Shown here piece by piece: positions 32,061-38,650 of a DNA stretch of 38,650 nucleotides. The notes below the pieces were generated by a model. The model saw only the letters and a list, made by a program, of their open reading frames with translations. It had not been told where the DNA came from and did not search any database. The position numbers and the translations under genes are program-made. This DNA comes from Zygophlyctis sp. KS116. Its lineage: Eukaryota; Chytridiomycota. The stretch is taken from contig BAAFSQ010000081.1 of the NCBI GenBank assembly GCA_054661495.1, forward strand, positions 1 through 38,650, read 5' to 3'. Every line of letters starts with the position of its first letter. Positions within the stretch are counted from its first letter, which is position 1.

Positions 32061-34411
32061 TCTTGATACTGATTTAGTAATCGAATCCAAAAATGAATCC
32101 ACTGGAAGACTAGGAATCTCATTTACTGAAGGCATTCCATTCACTAATGATTTATAAATATATAAAATACCTAGAGCTTCCTTCAACTCTTCAATTTTAA
32201 CAGTAGTAGGTTGTGTGAGTGATTTATTGGATGATCTAAGAGATGCACCAATCTTTTTCCAATCGGTATATCCGGGAGATGTATGGCTGATTAAAAGTTT
32301 TTTATCTTGTAATTGAGTTAAAAAAAGTTACAATGAGGATCTTCCACAGTATTTGGAGAGAAAAATGAAAGTCTAGAGTCAGACTTTAAGAATCTCAGAA
32401 TAACAGATTTGTCTAAAATGCAAGTCTTGGTCTCCTTGAAGCGATCATCACTGATAATTTAATTGGAAAAAATACCTAAATTCGAGTGTCATGCATTTTT
32501 CAATCGCAGATCCGCCATTTTCAATTCCATATACCCATAAATTGGAAGCTATTCGTTCCTTTTTAATTTCCATAACACTATTATTCATTTCTGATAGCCC
32601 CAAAGAGCTCGAGGCATCACACAAGACATTGAGAATGACATTTCCAATAGAGCTTGCATGAGGGATTGAACCTTCAATAGTTTTATCTTGTAAAACAAGC
32701 AAAAACGCTGCAACTCTTCCGAATTCCACAAGTCCAAATACTTGACAAATTGAAGCTAGAATAGTTCCACAGATACAAAAGTCTACTGGTTTTACAAACG
32801 GTTGGGAAAGACAATCAAGCATTTTTTCTCGTAATTCAACACAAAAGCTACTATCAGATTCTGTTGGGTAAGAGCTAAATATAAAATTGTTCAATATCTT
32901 ACTGTGCGTGGCCAATGTCTAGTTTTAAAGCTTTCTCTATAATTGTGTATACTAACACTCTAATATCTAAAATTATTAATCAACGCAAAATACCTTGGTT
33001 TTGATTGTTGTAAAAATTTACACATGGCTTTAAAACTTCATAAGAGATTGGAGAATGAACAATAATAGTACTTTCCCTCCTACTTAAAGTCCTTTTCTTA
33101 AAAAACGGAGAATTTCTAGTATTCAAGAGCGCATTAATGCATTCTAAAATAGGAATAGTTGAAGTACACTGATCGAGCTGTTTTGCCAAAAAATTAATCA
33201 AGTCATTAAGTTGATTTGGATATGATAATGAAAGAGCAAGATTTCCTATCTAATAAATAAAATTTACAAGTACCAGTTGAAGAAATTAACAAATGTTGAT
33301 AATCTTTTTGTAATTTGGCATCTGTTGTATCTAAATTGGATTGTAATTGAGTCACAAAAACCTCTAATAACTCTAAATTTGCCAATGTTATAACTGCCCC
33401 TCCTTGAATTATCAGCTGAGCTATACAAGACACTATTGTAAACTTTGCATTAGCTGAAAATTTCTTTTCTGTATCTTGGATTTTCTCTAAAAGACTTGAT
33501 AACAGAATATATAAGTTTTGTGATTGAGAGCAAGAATTTTGAATTATTTCAACTACTCTTACTACTAACCAAGTAGACTCCCAGAGTTTATTTTCGTCCA
33601 AAAATCTATAGTTATTTAATTGAAAAACGTACAAGAAAATTGTGTTTAAAAGAGATTTAAAGTAAATTGACTGTACCATACATAAATCCGCTAAACAATC
33701 TGCCGATATTGACTCTAATTCACTAGTAATAGTCTCTAATTCATTTTTACTATTTGAAATTTTGAATAAATTCATTATAACTGCATGTATCATATAAGTC
33801 CCATAAGATTCTAACGCTGTTTTCTTAAAGATTGCATCTGTTGCAGAAATCACTCTTAGAGTTTTTAAAGCTGATAATCTATCAGTCATTGAAGTATTTT
33901 GATCTTTAATGATTTCTGTATATTTTATAATAATTTTTGAATAAATTTCCACTGCATTTCCTCCTAAAGAGTCTCCCTTTGGAAAAAATTCATGAAACAA
34001 CAAAAACTAGAAAATTAGATTTAAAATACTTACCGTCTGTGTTGCTCTTTCATGCATCTTGATCATACTACTAGATAATATTTTAAAAACAATTTTGAGA
34101 ACAGATTTTGAGAATAAATTCAAATTTTGAGCGCAATCCTTGATTAGAGCATCTAAAATATGTAGCAAAATGCTTATTCTCCTATAATTTAATTCATAAA
34201 ATTACGCTATTCTATTTCTATAAAGATCATTTAGGCCCTTGTTTTCCAGGACTAATCCAATCTTTGGAAGTTTTTGAGGTTTAGAATTAGCATAAAAAAT
34301 CAGTAGGGAGAGGGATGAATTGTTTATTATCTCTGATGATTTATTTGATGGATAGATATTGTGGATCAGGATGAAATGGTTATAGCAAAATGCCCAGCAA
34401 CTTTCGCCCAT
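32055..34411 (-). CDS. EFR3: EFR3-like plasma-membrane anchor of PI4-kinase
   Basis: Nine exons (34411-34206, 34181-34034, 34006-33274, 33245-32994, 32966-32903, 32874-32476, 32450-32332, 32305-32171, 32143-32055) give 714 residues. The N-terminus has two cysteines (MGESCWAFCYNHF), suited to palmitoylation, then the Efr3 signature of a Tyr-Pro turn and a Ser/Leu-rich repeat (NNSSLSLLIFYANSKPQKLPKIGLVLE). HEAT-like helices follow, and the C-terminal third is less ordered (TDWKKIGASLRSSNK). Efr3 holds the PI4KIIIalpha complex (Stt4/PI4KA with TTC7/Ypp1) at the plasma membrane for PI4P synthesis. Eight introns of 24-28 nt. At 33246-33273 the nearer acceptor gives a stop, so the AG six bases later is used. 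The coding end overlaps that of NDUFB7 by 6 bp. Confidence 0.85.
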
Positions 34412-34565
34412 GAAAGATTTTGACAGAGTTTTCGCGTTTTTGTATGCGACCCGATGCGAGACTGGTGCGAGACCAATGGGAATAGGCTATGGTCGCTCCC
34501 ATGGTCCAATGGTCCACCACGCAAACTTTGACACACTGACACACCAAGAATTTGCAATCAATATA

Positions 34566-35725
34566 ATGGACAAGAAATCACTTTTATTAGGAACTTGCAT
34601 CGGGGTCTCTATTTCACTACTCTATCGGATTATAAGAAAGAAACTTTTAAAAAAACCCATTCCTCTGATGCAACAAGTTACTATCGGAAACACTCCAATC
34701 TTTACTTGTCAGTCCTTTCCAAACATTATTTTAAAAGCAGAGTATGCAAATCTAGGAGGATCTCCTAAAGATCGGATTGCATATGGTATAATAAAGAGAG
34801 CATTTGATTCAGGGGATCTGAAAGAAGGAGATACTATTTTTGAAGGGACAGTGGGTTCAACTGGAATATCATTAGCATTAATGGCTAGAATATTTCATCT
34901 CAATTGTTATATTGTAATGCCAGATGATCAAGCACAAGAGAAATACAAGGTATGCTATTTTACAAAGTAATATACAGATTTTAGAGATTCTTGGTGCAAA
35001 AGTTGAAAAGGTTAAGCCTGCTTCTATTATTGATCCTAATCATTTTGTAAATGTTGCAAGACAAAGATGTCAAGAATTAAATAGTGGGGAATCAAAGAAT
35101 AGAGGATACTATATAAATCAATTTGAAAATACTCTAAATTCAGAAATACATTTTAGTACAACAGGTCCAGAGATTTATAATCAAACTAGTGGGGAAATAG
35201 ATGCTATTGTTCTTGGTTGTGGAACTGGTGGTACAATGGCTGGAGTTGCAAAATATTTAAAGAGTAAAATTCCTCATTTATTAGTGGTTCTAGCTGATCC
35301 TCAAGGATCTGGTCTATATTCAAAAGTTAAATTTAATACTCTTTGGTCTCATACAGATGCAGAAGGGACTCGTAAAAGACATCAGGTAGATACAGTAGTG
35401 GAGGGAGTTGGACTAAATAGGTAACAATTTGAATTTTTGATTTTTTTATAGGCTTACTTCTAATTTTTCAATGGCATTATCATTTATCGATGATTCAATA
35501 TCAATTACTGATCAAGAAGCAGTAAACATATCTAGAATGGTATTAGAAAAAGAAGGCTTATTTATTGGAAGTTCTTCAGCTGTTAATTTAGCTGCATCTT
35601 TAAAGTTGCAAGAAAAATTACCCAAAGGATCAAGAATTTTAACGCTTTTGCCTGATCATGGGTCTAGACATGTTACAAAATTTTGGAATGATTTGTACTT
35701 GAAAGAGCAAAATATACAAGTTTAG
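34566..35725 (+). CDS. Membrane-anchored cysteine-synthase-like PLP enzyme (fungal CYS12/YGR012W type)
   Basis: Exons 34566-34949, 34978-35420 and 35452-35725 give 366 residues. After MDKKS there is one hydrophobic helix (about 6-22, LLLGTCIGVSISLLYRI), then a fold-II PLP domain: lysine in NLGGSPKDRIA, the substrate loop EGTVGSTGISLAL, the phosphate-binding GCGTGGTMAGVAKYL, and a final TLLPDHGSRHVTKFWND. O-acetylserine sulfhydrylases and cystathionine beta-synthases share these; the N-terminal anchor and the GTVGSTG loop point to the fungal CYS12 group, placed in the outer mitochondrial membrane in yeast. A longer start at 34410 is open but would touch the EFR3 start on the other strand. The gene is followed by ZPR1 after 12 bp; cysteine dioxygenase genes are close by. 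Confidence 0.87.
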
Positions 35726-35737
35726 GTTAATTTTTTA

Positions 35738-37115
35738 ATGTCTGAAGCTCTGTTTGGTAATATAGATGGGGATGTAATGCCTATGGAAGTTGAGTCATTG
35801 TGTGTTGCCTGTGAGGAAAATGGAACCACCCGATTGTTGCTAACAAAGATTCCACATTTCAAGGAAGTGATCATTATGGCATTTGAATGCCCACACTGTG
35901 GCGCTAAAAACAATGAAATCCAATCTGCATCAGCGATCGCACCTCAAGGACAGACTCAAACATTGACGGTCAAAGATGTTAGAGATCTCAGTAGACAAGT
36001 TGTCAAGGCTGAGTCTGCAAGCATTTTTTTCAAGGAAATAGAATTCGAAATTCCGGCATCAAGTCAGAGAGGCAGTTTATCAACTATAGAAGGAATTCTA
36101 GGTCGATCTATTGAAGGTTTATCACAAGATCAAGATGATAGGCGAGTAATATTTTAAATAATTAAATCAAGGTGAATGCTCCAGAGATTTATGAAAAAGT
36201 GGCATCTATTATATCAAAATTAGAAGAATATAAAAATGGGACATGTTTTCCATTTACAATGGTTCTAGACGATCCTGCAGGGAATTCTTATATTGAAAAT
36301 CTTTTAGCTCCAAAAGAAGATCCGCAGATTCAAACATCTCATTATCAAAGGACAAAGGAACATAATGAATTTCTAGCGCTTGCTGAAGGTACCAATCCGG
36401 AACCTAGTAAAGATGAAGAAACTGGAATAACTGCAGATGACCTTGCTTTTAAAGAAGAAGTTCATGAATTTCCAGGAAATTGTTCTAGATGTAATGCACC
36501 TTGTACCACAAAAATGCACATTATGGGTAATATCAAACAGTTTAAAAGTATTAGATATTCCATATTTTAAAGATGTCATCATTATGGCCACTAGTTGTGA
36601 TTCTTGTGGATATAAAAGTAATGAAGTAAAGTCTGGAGGATCTATTTCTGATAAGGGAAGAAAAATTAAAATATCTCTCACTGATGCTGAAGATTTTTCA
36701 AGAGATATTCTAAAATCTGAAACTTGTGGTCTTTCTATCCCCGAAATCGATTTGGAATTAACACCTGGAACATTAGGTGGACGTTTTACTACCGTTGAAG
36801 GACTCCTTCGTCAAGTTCAAGATGAGTTGGCCGCACGCGCACCATTTGTTAGAGGAGATTCCGCAACGGATGATTCAAAGTCTAAAATGGATTCATTTCT
36901 AGATAAATTAGAAAAAGTCTTAAATTTGGAAATTTTACCAATTACACTCATATTGGATGATCCACTTGCTAATTCTGTAATTATTTAAATGTTAATTTTA
37001 GCACCTACAAAACTTGTACGCTCCAGATCCAGATCCAAATATGGAAATTACAGAGTATGAGCGATCATGGCAGCAAAATGAGGATTACGGATTAAATGAT
37101 TTAAAATGCGATTAG
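35738..37115 (+). CDS. ZPR1: Zinc-finger protein ZPR1
   Basis: Exons 35738-36145, 36172-36526, 36549-36976 and 37002-37115 give 434 residues. Two copies of the ZPR1 module, each a C4 zinc finger plus a beta domain: CVACEENG ... FECPHCGAKNNE at about 22-60, and CSRCNAPC ... TSCDSCGYKSNEVKSGG in the second half, each with IPxFKEVIIMA or IPYFKDVIIMA. Each module ends in a TMVLDDPAGNSY or TLILDDPLANS block, and the protein ends with a GLNDLK motif. ZPR1 is an essential chaperone for folding newly made eEF1A and moves to the nucleolus during growth. Three introns of 22-26 nt. The 12-bp gap to the previous stop leaves almost no room for its own promoter. Confidence 0.96.
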
Positions 37116-37199
37116 ACTCATAAATTCGGCGTCCGTCTAAAGTCACGAGATTGTCCAGGTCATTCATTATCCACTTGACTTTTAACTCTATTTTAAAAA

Positions 37200-37884
37200 A
37201 TGAATAGTCCGAAAACTCTCCAAGAGCTCATCTCAAAGATAAGCAATGAATTAGGAACTGACAAAGGTCTGACCCATGTAGACGTTGATGTTTCTAAAAT
37301 TCGTCAGTGGATGTCCAGCTATCAATCCAATTCTGAAGATTGGAAGCAATATGCTCTATGGTAAGCAAACCGTTCTTAATAAGTAGGGATAAATCAAGAC
37401 ACTACACTAGAAATCTTGTAGATGGAGGCAACGGACATTACAATCTGATGATATTATGCTGGAATCAAGGAAAAGCAAGGTATGTCTTTAAGCGCTTAAC
37501 TAAAGTCCAATTCATGATCATTCAGGCTCTCATTGCTTAATGAAGGTTATTGAAGGAGAGCTAACAGAGACAAGATTTACTTGGCCAAATGGTGGGACTG
37601 ATTTACAGACGGGATCGGACTCTGAAAAAGAACTGGATCAAAATGTTCCAAATAAAAAATCCATGAAAGTATCTGCAGAGGCTACACTTCAATGCAATGA
37701 AGTCACTTATATATCAGATGATCTAGGATTGCATCGTGTTGGGAATAAAACAAATCAGCCTGCAGTATCACTTCATCTATACACTCCTCCGTACAGCAAA
37801 TGTAAACTGTTTGATGAAAGTACTGGACACTGCCATCCATCTGCAAACTGTTTATTCTTTTCGCAGAACGGCCAAAAACTCTGA
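37200..37884 (+). CDS. CDO1: Cysteine dioxygenase, copy 1
   Basis: Exons 37200-37360, 37384-37479 and 37506-37884 give 211 residues. A cupin with iron ligands H89 and H91 (IHDHSGSHC) and H162 (LGLHRVGN); the Cys-Tyr cofactor pair is present as C96 and Y178 (SLHLYTPPY). The upstream block [23 protein letters not shown] is also typical. The enzyme adds O2 to cysteine to form cysteine sulfinate, the main route of cysteine disposal. About 25 residues are inserted after TRFTWPNGG (roughly 116-140, acidic then lysine-rich), longer than in mammals. Introns are 23 and 26 nt. A near-identical 139-bp stretch recurs in copy 2. Confidence 0.95.
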
Positions 37885-38403
37885 TTGGCGCCTACTCCTG
37901 GACGTAAAATGTTTAATAAACTCAGTAGAGCATCTCTAAATCTCTTTAAATTCAATACATCCGTCCGCCTTCTCTCTAATTCCAGCAAGATGTAATCTGA
38001 ATCGGCTTTTTAAGCTATACTGGAGCTAATCCCACAGGTGCATGAACATACCTCCAATGATTATTTCCGTTGGACTGTTTGATCATTTGTTGTAACGATT
38101 CGATCGGGATGGACTGATCCGTACGATTCTTGAAGGAAAGTTGCTGAATCAATGGTAGATCAAAATATTTTCATCAGCAGAATCTATTTTCCTTTTCGAC
38201 GCTCAAACTCGGACAATATCCCCTATAAATTTCACTTTTAAGATTTGCTGATGTGCGCTCTAAATGGAGAGTGTTTTTGGTCTTTCATTGATGATAAGTT
38301 TTGTATTAAAAATCTAATCATGTACATACAAGACAGATCCAGAAGGGGAAGATAGCCCTTGTAACTCTTAATTCGCCCTGCACACTTTTTTTTTAAAAAA
38401 AAA
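37885..38403. other. 519-bp spacer between the two cysteine dioxygenase copies
   Basis: No complete gene is assignable. Forward, ATG 37909 opens 28 codons (MFNKLSRASLNLFKFNTS, then RLLSNSSKM) that look like a mitochondrial presequence and end at a GTAATC that could be a donor, so it may be the first exon of a lost or unresolved gene. On the minus strand 38174-38050 reads as coding-like (LPLIQQLSFKNRTDQSIPIE, then LQQMIKQSNGNNHWR, then a possible GTATGT donor), and 38290-38200 has further open stretches, but frames do not join. The last bases before copy 2 are a T9A10 run (38386-38404) that ends in its start codon. Confidence 0.5.
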
Positions 38404-38650
38404 ATGGAAAGTCCTAAAAATCTTCAGGAGCTTATCACACTGATCCGTAATGAATTAGGAGCTGGAAAAGGAATAACTGACGCGGATGCTGATATCTCGA
38501 AAATTATTTCGTGGATGTCCAGCTATCAATCCAATTCTGAAGATTGGAAGCAATATGCACTATGGTAAGCAATCCGTTCTTAATAAGTAGGGATAAATCA
38601 AGACACTACACTAGAAATCTTGTAGATGGAGGCAACGGACATTACAATCT
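38404..38650 (+). CDS. CDO1: Cysteine dioxygenase, copy 2 (runs off the right edge)
   Basis: Exon 1 is 38404-38564, intron 38565-38587 (23 nt), and exon 2 continues from 38588 past the window end. The first 36 codons differ from copy 1 (about 69% of bases match) but keep the same plan (MESPKNLQELI against [11 protein letters not shown]). From the Trp codon at 38512 onward only 2 of 139 bases differ, including the intron. The catalytic cupin lies beyond the edge, so whether the copy is intact cannot be seen. Start chosen as the first ATG, matching copy 1 in exon length (161 nt both). Confidence 0.9.

Noticed and set aside
34410-34565. N-terminal extension of the cysteine-synthase-like gene from ATG 34410
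   Set aside because: It would start at the EFR3 start codon on the other strand, and the extra 52 residues lack targeting features; ATG 34566 gives the family-typical membrane anchor.
37773-37988. Leftward 71-codon frame opposite the end of cysteine dioxygenase copy 1
   Set aside because: It is antisense to a certain coding exon and has no family match.

Overview
The window is compact, A+T-rich nuclear DNA from a eukaryote that uses the standard genetic code (TAA, TAG and TGA all end genes). Its most striking trait is intron size. By joining exons so that conserved protein families stay in frame I infer 78 spliceosomal introns, nearly all 20-33 nt (one of 47). 77 of the 78 start with GTA, and most carry a CTAAT/TTAAT/CTAAA-like branch site a few bases before AG. 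Genes are packed tightly: neighbours lie 8-50 bp apart, some convergent genes abut or overlap, and one divergent pair of start codons is only 20 bp apart. Axonemal genes (CFAP65, an EF-hand/WD40 protein of the WDR49 type) occur together with fungal-type genes (GPI-anchored GH76 of the DFG5/DCW1 type, Swf1-like DHHC enzyme, Sec18, Bet5, Efr3). This suggests a zoosporic, flagellated fungus or close relative (chytrid, blastoclad, Rozella or aphelid grade). That placement is inference.

Layout. 1-7.8 kb: the start of a leftward gene at the edge, then rightward DPH4 and a PKA catalytic subunit. A leftward head-to-tail run follows: TRAPPC1/Bet5, BCAT, the WDR49-like protein and the DHHC enzyme. 7.9-13.5 kb: 15-exon CFAP65. 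13.5-15.6 kb: leftward USP12/46-type ubiquitin hydrolase and REX4, whose stop codon abuts that of CFAP65. 15.7-19.6 kb: TMEM14, an ArfGAP with two UBA domains, a gap with a decayed copy of the ArfGAP 3' end, and an unrecognised 3-exon gene. 19.8-23.3 kb: a membrane-anchored cyclic-nucleotide phosphodiesterase and, diverging from it, a gene with a WBP11-like tail. 23.2-28.8 kb: leftward OPA3-like, ABRACL/Costars, 15-exon Sec18/NSF and ARMH3. 28.9-32.1 kb: secreted EXORDIUM/PHI-1-like protein, a broken reading frame, GPI-anchored GH76, NDUFB7. 32-34.4 kb: leftward EFR3. 34.5 kb to the end: membrane-anchored cysteine-synthase-like enzyme, ZPR1, cysteine dioxygenase and the start of a second cysteine dioxygenase.

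Functional themes: cAMP signalling (PKA and phosphodiesterase), flagellar assembly (CFAP65, WDR49-like), membrane traffic and phosphoinositide control (Sec18, Bet5, ArfGAP, Swf1-like, ARMH3, EFR3), cell-surface secretion (EXO-like, GH76) and cysteine metabolism (cysteine-synthase-like plus two cysteine dioxygenases). No mobile element, tRNA, rRNA or CRISPR array was found.
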